Shown: positions 9,067 to 18,677 of the stretch, piece after piece | Numbering within the stretch: position 1 is the first letter of the stretch | Layout of the letters: every line of letters starts with the position of its first letter | Assembly: GCF_001010805.1 (NCBI RefSeq) | Contig: NZ_CP011477.1 | Coordinates: 2,970,501-3,034,500, forward strand | From: Spongiibacter sp. IMCC21906 | Lineage (GTDB): Bacteria; Pseudomonadota; Gammaproteobacteria; Pseudomonadales; Spongiibacteraceae | Direction: 5' to 3' | DNA: 64,000 nt | The notes under the pieces: model-generated | Seen by the model: the letters and a program-made list of their open reading frames with translations, nothing else | Database searches by the model: none | Told to the model about the DNA's origin: nothing | Made by a program: the position numbers and the translations under genes

Positions 9067-10548
9067 TTGGCCGGAGAAGGTTCGTTGTCGACGATGCTAA
9101 ATTGGTTTAATGCCGATCTCGCCACCTTTGCGGCAGCGTTATATGCTCTGTTTTCAGTGCTGGGCATCTTATCCGCACTGGAGGCGATCCTAAAAACCCG
9201 TACCGCTCAGGGCGCGGCAGCATGGGCGATTGTATTGGTGGGTATGCCCATTGTGTTCGTGCCCCTCTATTGGGTGTTTGGCCGTCGCAAGTTTCGCGGC
9301 TACGCCATGGCCAAGCGCAGCGCCAATGCAGAAATCGCCCGCATTGCCCATAGCTTAGGCAATGATTTTGACGACTTTCGTCCAGAGGGTAGCGCCACCT
9401 ACCAAATGCGGGGATTAGAGCAGCTCACTGCCCTGCCCTTTAGCTGTGGCAATAGCGCTGAACTGCTCATTGACGGCGACCGGGCCTTCAATAATATGTT
9501 TGCCCATATCCGTAACGCTCAAGACTATATACTGCTTGAATATTATATTATTCGTGACGACAGTATCGGCCAGGAGCTCGCCGACTTACTCATAGAAAAG
9601 GCCGCTAGCGGCGTGGCGATATACTGCATTTACGACGAAATTGGCAGCTTTCAACTATCCCGACGCTACCTGCAAAAACTCCGCAAAGGCGGGATAAAGG
9701 TCACTGCTTTTAACAGCACCAAAGGTCTGGGAAACCGCCTGCAGCTGAATTTCAGAAACCACCGCAAAATTCTCATAGTCGACGGTAAATACTGCAGTAT
9801 TGGCGGCATGAATATTGGCGATGAATACCGCCACCGTCATCCAAAGCTAAGCCCGTGGCGAGACACCAGTCTCAGCATTAGCGGCCCAGCCATACAGGCC
9901 GTACAACTGGCCTTTGCAGAAGACTGGTATTGGGCCTGCGAAGAGTTGCCAACACTGAACTGGCAAGTCAAAGCCTGCGATGCCAGTCATCACGGCAGCA
10001 ATTACGATAGTTTGATTCTCGCCTCTGGACCCGCCGATACGGTTGATAGCTGCGCGCTGATGTTTCTTGATCTCATCCACCAAGCAAGAGACCGGCTCTG
10101 GATTGTCAGCCCTTACTTTGTTCCTGATGCACCGGTAATTCTCGCCTTGCAACTTGCCGCCATGCGGGGGGTGGATGTTCGGATTATGTTGCCCAAAAAT
10201 CCTGATAAATTACTCATACAGCTCTCTTCTTATTCGGCAATAAAAGAGACAATGGCAAAAGGCGTACAGTTTTATTACTACCAAAAAGGCTTTCTTCACC
10301 AAAAAGTCATGTTGGTAGATGAAGAATTGGCCATGGTCGGCACCGCCAATTTAGACAACCGCTCATTCAGGCTAAACTTTGAAATCTGTGCATTAATCCA
10401 TAACCGAGATTTTGCCATTAAAATGGAAACCATGCTGCAACACGACTTAGATGCCTGCCGTCAGCTACTGCCCAGAGAAGTCGCCAACTGGAGCTTTTTT
10501 CGACGACTGGTAAGTCGCTGCGCCTATCTATTTGCGCCGCTGCAATGA
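9067..10548 (+). CDS. cls: Cardiolipin synthase
   Basis: This is a phospholipase D-superfamily cardiolipin synthase of about 493 residues. Two N-terminal membrane segments (about 15-35 and 50-70) anchor it to the inner membrane. Two HKD motifs follow: HRKILIVD with His232, and HQKVMLVD with His411, each trailed by the GGMN or GTAN glycine/asparagine block. It joins two phosphatidylglycerols, or a related pair, into cardiolipin. The TTG at 9067 or an ATG at 9094 could be the start; AAGGA about 12 bases before the TTG favours the former slightly. Its stop codon overlaps the start of the pqiA-like gene (ATGA), so synthesis of the lipid enzyme is coupled to that of the transport proteins. Confidence 0.92.
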   Translation: MAGEGSLSTMLNWFNADLATFAAALYALFSVLGILSALEAILKTRTAQGAAAWAIVLVGMPIVFVPLYWVFGRRKFRGYAMAKRSANAEIARIAHSLGNDFDDFRPEGSATYQMRGLEQLTALPFSCGNSAELLIDGDRAFNNMFAHIRNAQDYILLEYYIIRDDSIGQELADLLIEKAASGVAIYCIYDEIGSFQLSRRYLQKLRKGGIKVTAFNSTKGLGNRLQLNFRNHRKILIVDGKYCSIGGMNIGDEYRHRHPKLSPWRDTSLSISGPAIQAVQLAFAEDWYWACEELPTLNWQVKACDASHHGSNYDSLILASGPADTVDSCALMFLDLIHQARDRLWIVSPYFVPDAPVILALQLAAMRGVDVRIMLPKNPDKLLIQLSSYSAIKETMAKGVQFYYYQKGFLHQKVMLVDEELAMVGTANLDNRSFRLNFEICALIHNRDFAIKMETMLQHDLDACRQLLPREVANWSFFRRLVSRCAYLFAPLQ

Positions 10549-11165
10549 CCCCCATCCGCCCAGACAAACTCTGCGCCTGCCCCGATTGCGACCTGTTGCT
10601 AGATGCCCTCGACGACAAGAGCAGAAATCAGCAACGCTGCCCCCGTTGCAACGCCCTGCTGCTAGCCGAACATAGAGGCCCCAGCAACCTCGCTTTAGCT
10701 GCGGCGGTCAGTGGTTTGATTCTGTTTGTGCCCGCAATAACCCTGCCCATCATGGAAGTAAATATGGTGGGCCGATATGGCAGTCACTCGCTGTTGAGTG
10801 GTATCGAGCGTCTGCTTATTGAAGGCGAAACGGCACTTTCTGTACTGGTTTTACTGTGCTCGATCGCCGCCCCTTTTTTACAGCTTTTTCTGACGGCGTT
10901 AATTTGCCTCTGTATCAACCGCCGTCGCTACCCCAATCATTTCCCCACCTTGCTTAAAGTCAGCCATTGGATGCAGGAATGGAGCATGCTGGAAGTCTTT
11001 GCCATGGGCGCATTGGTGGCGTATATCAAAATGATGGACCCCGGCGAAGTAAACCTGGCTAACGGCGCATGGTGCGTGGCCGGGCTGTTAATCTGTCTCA
11101 TTGTTACCAGCCAACACTTCCATCAACATAGTGCCTGGCGATATTGGTCGGAGCGCAACTCATGA
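10545..11165 (+). CDS. pqiA: PqiA/LetA-like membrane protein, N-terminal half
   Basis: This 206-residue protein corresponds to the first half of PqiA/YebS (LetA). It has a zinc-ribbon of two CX2C pairs (CPDC near residue 12, CPRC near 32), then four membrane segments. The block LPIMEVNMVGRYGSHSLLSGI is characteristic. In Escherichia coli the two halves form one protein of about 415 residues that works with an MCE protein in lipid movement across the envelope. Here the halves are separate genes. Both its start and stop overlap neighbours by ATGA, placing it in a tightly coupled operon. Confidence 0.88.
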   Translation: MTPIRPDKLCACPDCDLLLDALDDKSRNQQRCPRCNALLLAEHRGPSNLALAAAVSGLILFVPAITLPIMEVNMVGRYGSHSLLSGIERLLIEGETALSVLVLLCSIAAPFLQLFLTALICLCINRRRYPNHFPTLLKVSHWMQEWSMLEVFAMGALVAYIKMMDPGEVNLANGAWCVAGLLICLIVTSQHFHQHSAWRYWSERNS

Positions 11166-11779
11166 CAACGGCCAAAGAAATGGGGCTAGCCCGCTGCCAT
11201 CACTGCGGCCAGCTTAGCGAATTAATAGATACCGCCCCCGACCAACAAGCTCTTTGTCCTTGCTGCCATGGCGAACTGCATTTTCGCCAACCCCGAAGTC
11301 TCCAGCGTACTTGGGCATTCTCTTTAGCCGCCGTGGTAATGTTAATTCCGGCTAATGTGTTGCCTATTTTAACGGTGATTCATTTTGGCAAAGGCGAACC
11401 CGACACCATCATGTCGGGCATTATTGACCTCTGGCAATCAGGGCTATGGGTGATTTCCGCTATCGTTTTTATTGCCAGTATCCTCGTCCCCGTTATTAAG
11501 CTACTGGCCATTGTTTTACTTCTATTGGTGGTGCATTGGCGACTGCCCCTCAACAAGGCTCAATGTATTTTGCTGTATCGTTTTGTTCATTTTATTGGTC
11601 GCTGGTCCATGCTGGATTTATTCATGATTTCAATTCTGGTGACCTTGGTTCATCTCGGCAATATTGCCAATGTAGAGAGTGGCCCCGGAGCAACCGCCTT
11701 TGGCGCCGTGGTAGTGTTAACGATTTTTGCCGCCAACAGCTTTGACCCGCGATTGATTTGGGATTTAGAACATGAGTGA
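11162..11779 (+). CDS. pqiA: PqiA/LetA-like membrane protein, C-terminal half
   Basis: This 205-residue protein is homologous to the second half of PqiA/LetA. It has its own zinc ribbon (CHHC near 12, CPCC near 34), the VLPILTVIHFGKGEPDTIMSGI block and four membrane segments. The ATG at 11162 overlaps the previous stop, so this is a natural gene boundary and not a frameshift. The 3' end overlaps the MCE gene by 8 bases. It probably pairs with the preceding half to make the inner-membrane partner of the MCE tube. Confidence 0.88.
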   Translation: MTTAKEMGLARCHHCGQLSELIDTAPDQQALCPCCHGELHFRQPRSLQRTWAFSLAAVVMLIPANVLPILTVIHFGKGEPDTIMSGIIDLWQSGLWVISAIVFIASILVPVIKLLAIVLLLLVVHWRLPLNKAQCILLYRFVHFIGRWSMLDLFMISILVTLVHLGNIANVESGPGATAFGAVVVLTIFAANSFDPRLIWDLEHE

Positions 11780-14081
11780 AAACAACAGACACACTGCGGT
11801 AGTGAAACCCAAACGTGGTATTTCTGCGGTATGGCTACTACCCATTATCGCGCTGGGGATTGCGCTGTGGCTGCTCTATAAAGACATCACCAGTGCTGGT
11901 TTAGAAATCACCGTTTCGTTTGAAAACGGCAGCGGCATCTCTGCTGGCAAAACCCCGGTGATATATCAAGGCATTAATGTCGGCAAGGTCAGTCGTCTCA
12001 ACCTTGATGACGACCTCAGCGGCGTAACCGCAACCATTGAGCTGGACACTCAGATCACTCCGCTTATTAAAAAAAATACTGAGTTCTGGCTGGTCAAACC
12101 GCAAATTTCCCTGTCCGGCGTTTCGGGGCTAGACACTTTGGTCGCGGGCAACTACATCAGCTTCAAGCCCGGCGACGGTAAAGAGGCCGACCGCTTTACG
12201 GCTTTGCCAGAACCCCCGCCCTTTGCCAACAATGCCCCCGGTTTAAAGCTCATTCTTGAGGCAGAACAGCTAGGGTCCATTAGCATCGGCGCGCCGGTGC
12301 TCTTTCAGCAGATTGATGTGGGCGATGTAGAAGGCTATCAACTCAGTGAAAACGGCGTAGAAATCAATCTGCGTTTAGATCCTCAATACACCCATTTGGT
12401 AAACGAAAGCTCTCGGTTCTGGAATCATTCCGGCGTTAAAATTGAGGCTGGACTGCAGGGTATTAACCTTAATGCAGGCTCTATGGCCAGTATCATTGCC
12501 GGAGGTATCGCCTTCGACACCCCCAACAAACAAGCCGAAAAAACCAAAGACGGCCGTCGCTTTACCCTCTACGCCAACCAAGCCTTGGCCAGAGGAAGCC
12601 AATATATCGATATCCATTTTTACAAACCCGATGGCGTAAAAGCAGGCACCAAGGTCAGAATGGAAGGCATAGAAGTCGGTGAGGTAGAGTCCGTCAGTTT
12701 TACAGAAGATGACCCCACCCGTGGCGCCGATGCAAAAGTCCGTATCACCGCCCCAAACCAGCGCTACCTCAACGGCGAAACCCAGTTCTGGCTAGTCACA
12801 CCAGAGGTTTCGGCAAGTGGCATCAGTGGCCTGGATACCCTCATTGGCGGCCCCTATATCGCGATGAAAGTGAATGGCCAAAAAGGCGAGCCCTTAGTTG
12901 CCTACACCGCACTGAACAAACCACCACAAAGCCGCATACAAGCACCAGGCTTACGCTTACGGCTCCACGCCGAAGAACTACACTCGGCCCGAGAAGGCAC
13001 TAAAATATACTTCCGTAAAATCCCTGTGGGCCAGGTAGAAACCGTCGAGTTGACTCGCAAGGGTGTTGAACTGGAAATTTTTATACACCAGCGTTACCAA
13101 CATCTGGTGCACCGAGAATCGCAGTTTTGGAACGCCAGCGGTATTTCTATCAGCGGTGGCCTAAGCGGTTTGGATATTCAAGCAGAGTCTTTAAGCAGCA
13201 TTGTCGCCGGGGGCATTGCTTTTCATACCCCTGAAACAAAAACACCCCAAGCTGCGTGGGAAGGGCTGAAATACACCCTCTACCCCAATTACCAAAGCAC
13301 CTACGCTGAAGAAGGCGAGGATATTAGTATCCGTTTTGACACTGGCAATAGCGTTAACAAAGGTACCGAGCTGAAATATCAAGGGATCAAAGTTGGCGAG
13401 GTCAGTGCAGTTGAACTTAGCAGCGATATGGCTGGCGTTGTTGTGCGTGCACACTTGGTGCCCTCGGCCACAGCATTGGCTAAAGAAGGCAGTCAATTTT
13501 GGGTCGTCAAACCACAACTGGGGCTGGTGGGCACCAGCAACCTAGAAACATTGGTCACCGGCAGTTACATCAGTGTTCGTCCCGGCAGTGGCATGCCCAA
13601 GGACTACTTTACGGGTTTAAATAAACCCCCGGCCATGAAACAACCCAAAGACGGCTTAAACCTGGTGCTCAGTGCGGACCAGCGCGGCTCTATTAAAGAA
13701 GGGGTCAAAGTATTTTACCGAGACATTCCCGTGGGCGAAGTATTTGCCTACGAGCTGTCGGCAGATGCCAAAAAGACGCTTATCCATATCAATATTCAAC
13801 CTCGCTTTGCAGGCCTGGTTAGAAGCAATAGCGAATTCTGGAATTCCAGTGGCGTTGCCGTTAAGTTTGGTCTTTTTAGTGGCACGACCATTCGCAGCAA
13901 ATCATTAGAATCCTTATTGGAAGGCGGCATCGCCTTTGCCACCCCTAACGAAGACAGCATGGGCGGCATTGCCGCACAAGGCAGTCAATTTAAACTCCAC
14001 GGCTCAGTTGAGCCCGAATGGTTGCAATGGTCACCAAGTATTCACATCCCCAGCACAGAGGACACCGAGAACCGACGATAA
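11772..14081 (+). CDS. pqiB: Multi-domain MCE protein, PqiB/LetB type
   Basis: This 769-residue protein has one N-terminal membrane helix (about 19-36) and a periplasmic part built of six MCE repeats beginning near residues 43, 156, 262, 392, 498 and 627. Each repeat carries the marker V-x-Y/F-x-G/D-I-x-V-G-x-V, for example VIYQGINVGKV and VFYRDIPVGEV. E. coli PqiB has three such domains and LetB has seven; both form tubes or needles that carry lipids between the membranes. Six is intermediate. It follows two PqiA-half genes and cls in one overlapping unit. Confidence 0.9.
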   Translation: MSENNRHTAVVKPKRGISAVWLLPIIALGIALWLLYKDITSAGLEITVSFENGSGISAGKTPVIYQGINVGKVSRLNLDDDLSGVTATIELDTQITPLIKKNTEFWLVKPQISLSGVSGLDTLVAGNYISFKPGDGKEADRFTALPEPPPFANNAPGLKLILEAEQLGSISIGAPVLFQQIDVGDVEGYQLSENGVEINLRLDPQYTHLVNESSRFWNHSGVKIEAGLQGINLNAGSMASIIAGGIAFDTPNKQAEKTKDGRRFTLYANQALARGSQYIDIHFYKPDGVKAGTKVRMEGIEVGEVESVSFTEDDPTRGADAKVRITAPNQRYLNGETQFWLVTPEVSASGISGLDTLIGGPYIAMKVNGQKGEPLVAYTALNKPPQSRIQAPGLRLRLHAEELHSAREGTKIYFRKIPVGQVETVELTRKGVELEIFIHQRYQHLVHRESQFWNASGISISGGLSGLDIQAESLSSIVAGGIAFHTPETKTPQAAWEGLKYTLYPNYQSTYAEEGEDISIRFDTGNSVNKGTELKYQGIKVGEVSAVELSSDMAGVVVRAHLVPSATALAKEGSQFWVVKPQLGLVGTSNLETLVTGSYISVRPGSGMPKDYFTGLNKPPAMKQPKDGLNLVLSADQRGSIKEGVKVFYRDIPVGEVFAYELSADAKKTLIHINIQPRFAGLVRSNSEFWNSSGVAVKFGLFSGTTIRSKSLESLLEGGIAFATPNEDSMGGIAAQGSQFKLHGSVEPEWLQWSPSIHIPSTEDTENRR

Positions 14082-14200
14082 CGTTGATACTCGTACTAAC
14101 GCACAGCAACAACACACACCGGTATATCTGTCCGGCCAAACTCAGTATTATGGCCGACTGCATATAAGCTGTTGCCCCTTCTGCGCAAAGAGATTGCAAT

Positions 14201-15502
14201 TTGAGTACAAAAACCAAGCAAATATTCGGCGTTCTGCTAATTATCGCTATTGGCATCGTTATCGCAGCGGCATTGTATTGGTTGCGTCCTGCACCTGAGC
14301 AGGTCCACATTCAACAAGCCCCCTTGCTAGTGGATGTGGCCGTAGCAACCGAGCAATCGCTACGCATTCACGTTCGTTCCCAAGGTAGCGTCCAAGCCCG
14401 CACGGCGACTAATTTAGTGTCAGAAGTCGCGGGGAAAGTCGTGTCTCTTGCAGACGGTTTTGAAGCCGGCGCACTGGTACAAAAAGGCGATGTTCTGCTA
14501 CAGATAGATAACCGTAATTACCAAGCTCAACTAAAGCGCGCCGAAGCCGCCGTAGCCACCGCTGAAAGCAATCTTTCTCAAGAACAGGGCCGGAGCGCCG
14601 TTGCCAAGAACGATTATGAAAAGTATCCCCGCAGTAAAGTAACTAGCAGTGCCAAAGCGTTAGCACTGCGCCACCCCCAGCTCGCAGAAGCACAGGCGAA
14701 TCTCGATGCAGCACAAGCCGACTTATACAGCGCCCAAACCGATTTAGCCCGCACCACAATTCGAGCCCCCTATCGCGCCATTATCCGCAGCCGCAATGTG
14801 GATCTTGGGCAATACCTCACCGTTGGCGGCCAAGTGGGCGAACTGTTCTCGGTAGATCGCGCCGAAGTACGCTTACCGATAGCGGACTCCAAACTCGACT
14901 ACCTAAACCTGCCTGCATTAAGTGATGGCAGCGCCCAAAACAATGTTAACGATGATCCCGACAAAAATACCGACAACACCGTAAACAAGAATCAGAGCAC
15001 AGCGACACTGAGCGACGAACAAGGTCGGCAATGGCGTGCAACCATAGTCCGCAGCGAAGCCGTGTTAGATGAACGCAGTCGGGTGCTTTTTTTAGTGGCT
15101 AGAGTAGAAGACCCATACAGTTTGAATAGCGACACGCCCCTGCTTCGGGTCGGCAGCTTTGTCAACGCCAGTATTGAAGGTCGACTGTTTGAGAATTTAA
15201 TCGTCGTTCCTCGGCATATTTTGCGCACCGGCAATAAACTCTGGGTGGTCGACTCACAAGACCAATTGCAAAACCGCAGCGTGTCCATGCTGAAAACAGA
15301 CGGCGACTTTGTTTACATTACCGATGGCGTTCAAGCCGGTGAGCGTATTGCTCTTGCCGCACTTCCCAGCGCCATTGCGGGCAGCAAGGTCCGCATCCAC
15401 TCAGAGACTCCTAGCACCGAACTGATCGCCAATAACAAACGGAAAGCAAAAAATCAGCAGGACCCGAGGAATAATGACCACAGGGATACGCCATCCCGAT
15501 GA
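14201..15502 (+). CDS. RND efflux periplasmic adaptor (MFP) subunit
   Basis: This is a 433-residue membrane fusion protein. A single N-terminal membrane helix spans about residues 6-26, followed by the barrel-sandwich hybrid (SEVAGKVVSLADGFEAGALVQKGDVLLQID, shown by GxV and KGDVL blocks), a coiled coil rich in Ala/Gln (about 105-180), and a beta-barrel/membrane-proximal part. It links an RND pump to an outer-membrane channel. The proposed start is TTG at 14201, since no ATG in frame precedes the membrane helix. A short polar Asn/Asp-rich insertion lies near residues 245-270. The pump gene overlaps its stop by ATGA. Confidence 0.87.
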   Translation: MSTKTKQIFGVLLIIAIGIVIAAALYWLRPAPEQVHIQQAPLLVDVAVATEQSLRIHVRSQGSVQARTATNLVSEVAGKVVSLADGFEAGALVQKGDVLLQIDNRNYQAQLKRAEAAVATAESNLSQEQGRSAVAKNDYEKYPRSKVTSSAKALALRHPQLAEAQANLDAAQADLYSAQTDLARTTIRAPYRAIIRSRNVDLGQYLTVGGQVGELFSVDRAEVRLPIADSKLDYLNLPALSDGSAQNNVNDDPDKNTDNTVNKNQSTATLSDEQGRQWRATIVRSEAVLDERSRVLFLVARVEDPYSLNSDTPLLRVGSFVNASIEGRLFENLIVVPRHILRTGNKLWVVDSQDQLQNRSVSMLKTDGDFVYITDGVQAGERIALAALPSAIAGSKVRIHSETPSTELIANNKRKAKNQQDPRNNDHRDTPSR

Positions 15503-18500
15503 GTGAGGAGCGACTCAACACGCGTAAAGGTGTGATTCCTTGGTTTGCCCGCAACTCCGTTGCCGCCAACTTGTTGATGTTTGCCATTTTGCTGATTGGT
15601 CTGGGCTCAGCGTTTACTATTCAAAAAACCATTCAACCTGAATTCGAAATCAACGTTGTTCAAATCACCGTTATTTACCCCGGTGCCACACCAGAAGAAG
15701 TTGAGCGCGGCGTTATTCTTAAAATTGAAGAAGCTCTGGCCGACATCGATGCCATCAAAACCCTCGACGCCACCGCTGACGAATCACTGGCAACCCTGAA
15801 AGCAGAAATTTACGAAGACAATGATATTAATGTCGTGGTCGATGAAATTAAAAGTGCCATCGACGCTATCGTTAGCTTTCCCGCTGAAATAGAACGCCCC
15901 GTGGTCAAGCAGCTTGAGTTTAATAATCACACCATTGTGCTACAGCTCTACGGCAATCTGGACGAACGGGGCATGAAGGAGCTAGCCGAACAGCTAAAAC
16001 AAGAGCTACTGCAAAAAGACGATGTTGCTTTTGTCCAAATAAATGGCGCTAGAGACTTTGAGATTTCCATAGAAATTTCTGAGCATCGCCTGATGAAATA
16101 CCACCTCACCTTAGGCGAGGTGGCCGATGCCATCAGCAGAAGTTCACTGGATGTGCCCGCAGGCTCCTTGAGAACCGAAAATGGCAACATCATGCTCCGC
16201 ACCCGGGCTCAAGCCCGGCAACAGCAGGAGTTTGAAAACCTCATACTCATCAGCTACCCCGATGGCACCCGGCTAACCTTGGGCGATGTCGCGACGATTC
16301 GAGATGAGTTTGTCGAAGAAGATAGCTTCTCGTATTTCAACAGCCAGCCCAGCATTGGTATGCAGGTATTCAGCATTGGCAAGCAAGACTTGATTGACGT
16401 CTCCACCGCTGCCAAGGAGTTTGTCGCAGAGCAGCAAGGCCGTCTGCCGGAAGGGGTCAAGCTAGATCACTGGGCCGACATCAGCTATTACCTTGAAGGC
16501 CGTATGGACATGATGCTGAAAAACCTCAGCATGGGTGCGCTGCTGGTTTTTATCGTGCTGGGTATGTTCCTCAATATCAAACTGGCCTTTTGGGTGATGG
16601 TCGGGCTGCCCATCTGCTTTCTGGGCACCTTTGCACTGATGCCTACCGTCGGCATTACCCTCAATATGCTCAGCCTGTTTGGCTTTATTCTGGTGCTGGG
16701 GATTGTCGTCGACGACGCCATTATTATTGGCGAAAGCGCCTATTCTGAAGCGGAAAAATACGGCCATTCCAAAGACAGTGTTATTCGTGGTGCTTTGCGA
16801 GTCGCCACGCCGGCTACCTTTGGCGTGCTAACCACCATCATGGCCTTCTCGCCTACACTATTTTCAGACGGTGCCTTTTCACCGTTTCCAGAATCTGTAG
16901 GCTGGGTCGTCATACTCTGTCTTGGGTTTTCGCTATTGGAATCCAAATGGATCCTACCCGCTCACCTTGCCCACAGCCGTCCTGCCACCGGCGCAATCTG
17001 GCAAAAACTCGACCGCTTACCCAAGGCTTGTAATGGCTGGCTGAATAATTTTGTTGAGCGCCGTTATCGACCCTTTATCCACCGCGCCATCAAACAACGT
17101 TATATCACCGGTGCCATCTTTACCGCCATGTTGATCATCACTACGGGCTTGATTGCTGGAGGCATTGTGCGTTTTGTTTTTATCCCGGAAGTCCCCAGCG
17201 ACTTCCTGCAAGCAAAACTGGAGATGGTGGAAGGCAGTGCCGACGCCCAAACCCGCCAGGCCTTTGAACAGATAGACAATGCATTGCGGGACATTGATCA
17301 AGCCTACCAATCAGAGCATGCCAATAACGAAGAAAAGCACCTGTTCAAACACGTGGCGGCCTACGGTAGCCAAGGTCGCTTAGTGAACTTTATGGTAGAA
17401 CTGAGCAAGAATGAAAACCGGGATATTGATGGCAACGAAATCGCCAGGCGCTGGCGTGAAGCCATCGGCGAAATTCCCGGTGCCCGAGTGTTATCCGTTA
17501 GCGCCGCCGATCAGACGACGGGGCCAGCCATTTCGATCAAGCTCGCCAGCAATAATCCCCGCGAACTGGAACTGGCTGGCAGACGCTTTGAAGAAGCACT
17601 GACTCATTACAAAGGCGTCTACGATATTCGCAACAGTGCCAGCGCCGTGCGAGACGAAATTGTCTTAGAGTTAAAACCCAGTGCAGAAAACCTCGGGCTC
17701 TCAGCGGCGGTGCTGGGACGACAGGTTCGCAATGCCTTTTATGGCGCCGAAGCCCAACGCGTGCAGCGCGGCAACAACGAAGTAAAAGTGATGGTGCGCT
17801 ATCCTCGCGATGAACGCAAAGCCATTTCTGACCTGCAAAATATGTATATACGCGGCAGCGAAGGCGATTTCATTCCCCTCAGTGCCGTCGCCAATGTGCA
17901 CATCGAGCCTGGCTACAGTAAAACCACCCGGGTTGACGGTGAGCGCGCGCTGACCATTACCGCCGAAGTCGATAAAGAAACAACCCAGCCCACTAGCGTC
18001 ACCAGTTCCGTTATTGCAGACGTTTCTGAGCAACTAAAAGCCGATGCCCCCAGCGTATCGGTCTCACTTAGCGGTGAAAGCGAAGAAACGGGCAAATTAT
18101 TTAGCAGCTTAATGCAGGGCTTCGCTATTGCCCTATTGGGTATTTTTGGTCTGCTGGCAGTCCCCCTGCGCTCGTATCTGCAACCGCTGATTATTATGGG
18201 CGTTATCCCTTTTGGCATTATTGGCGCGGTATGCGGCCATCTGTTCTTAGATATGGCATTCAGCATGATGTCATTTTTCGGCATCATCGCCTTATCCGGT
18301 GTCGTGGTGAATGACAGCTTGATTATGGTGGACTTTATCAACGCCGCCATCGCCAGAGGCGAACCTTTGCATAAAGCCGTGGTGGACGCGGGGTGTAGCC
18401 GCTTCAGGGCTATCTTGCTAACCTCCCTCACCACCTTTTTTGGCTTGCTACCCATGCTGCTGGAAGATAGCCTTCAAGCCCAGTTTGTCATTCCCATGGC

Positions 18501-18648
18501 GGTGTCTTTAGGCTTTGGTATTGTCTTCGCCACCGTGATCACACTGATCCTGATTCCCTGTTTGTATATTGTACTTGACGATTTTAAATCCCTAGCAGGG
18601 AAAGGCGTCGAAGAAAATCAAGCAAACCAAGCAGAAACGTCCCCCTAA
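15499..18648 (+). CDS. RND efflux permease (AcrB/HAE1-like)
   Basis: This 1049-residue inner-membrane pump has twelve expected membrane helices in two repeats. The first helix is at about 18-36, and the proton-relay pair Asp405-Asp406 lies in GIVVDDAIIIGES, equivalent to AcrB 407/408. The two large periplasmic loops and the second-half GVVVNDSLIMVD block are present. Sequence details (NSVAANLLM, TIQPEFEINVVQITVIYPGA) match the branch of HAE1-like pumps often found beside lipid or cell-envelope genes. No outer-membrane factor is encoded nearby. It is translationally coupled to the adaptor. Confidence 0.92.
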   Translation: MSEERLNTRKGVIPWFARNSVAANLLMFAILLIGLGSAFTIQKTIQPEFEINVVQITVIYPGATPEEVERGVILKIEEALADIDAIKTLDATADESLATLKAEIYEDNDINVVVDEIKSAIDAIVSFPAEIERPVVKQLEFNNHTIVLQLYGNLDERGMKELAEQLKQELLQKDDVAFVQINGARDFEISIEISEHRLMKYHLTLGEVADAISRSSLDVPAGSLRTENGNIMLRTRAQARQQQEFENLILISYPDGTRLTLGDVATIRDEFVEEDSFSYFNSQPSIGMQVFSIGKQDLIDVSTAAKEFVAEQQGRLPEGVKLDHWADISYYLEGRMDMMLKNLSMGALLVFIVLGMFLNIKLAFWVMVGLPICFLGTFALMPTVGITLNMLSLFGFILVLGIVVDDAIIIGESAYSEAEKYGHSKDSVIRGALRVATPATFGVLTTIMAFSPTLFSDGAFSPFPESVGWVVILCLGFSLLESKWILPAHLAHSRPATGAIWQKLDRLPKACNGWLNNFVERRYRPFIHRAIKQRYITGAIFTAMLIITTGLIAGGIVRFVFIPEVPSDFLQAKLEMVEGSADAQTRQAFEQIDNALRDIDQAYQSEHANNEEKHLFKHVAAYGSQGRLVNFMVELSKNENRDIDGNEIARRWREAIGEIPGARVLSVSAADQTTGPAISIKLASNNPRELELAGRRFEEALTHYKGVYDIRNSASAVRDEIVLELKPSAENLGLSAAVLGRQVRNAFYGAEAQRVQRGNNEVKVMVRYPRDERKAISDLQNMYIRGSEGDFIPLSAVANVHIEPGYSKTTRVDGERALTITAEVDKETTQPTSVTSSVIADVSEQLKADAPSVSVSLSGESEETGKLFSSLMQGFAIALLGIFGLLAVPLRSYLQPLIIMGVIPFGIIGAVCGHLFLDMAFSMMSFFGIIALSGVVVNDSLIMVDFINAAIARGEPLHKAVVDAGCSRFRAILLTSLTTFFGLLPMLLEDSLQAQFVIPMAVSLGFGIVFATVITLILIPCLYIVLDDFKSLAGKGVEENQANQAETSP

Positions 18649-18677
18649 AAAAGTCAGCGCACTGTATTGACGCCCTA

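Noticed and set aside
10545-11779. PqiA halves as a frameshifted single gene
   Set aside because: Each half has a proper start, its own zinc ribbon and an ATGA junction, so two genes are more likely than a broken one.
16462-16767. Open frames antisense to the RND pump gene (also 17017-17310 and 17913-18455)
   Set aside because: They lie wholly inside a strongly supported gene, have low-complexity His/Gln or Lys/Ser-rich products and no ribosome sites.
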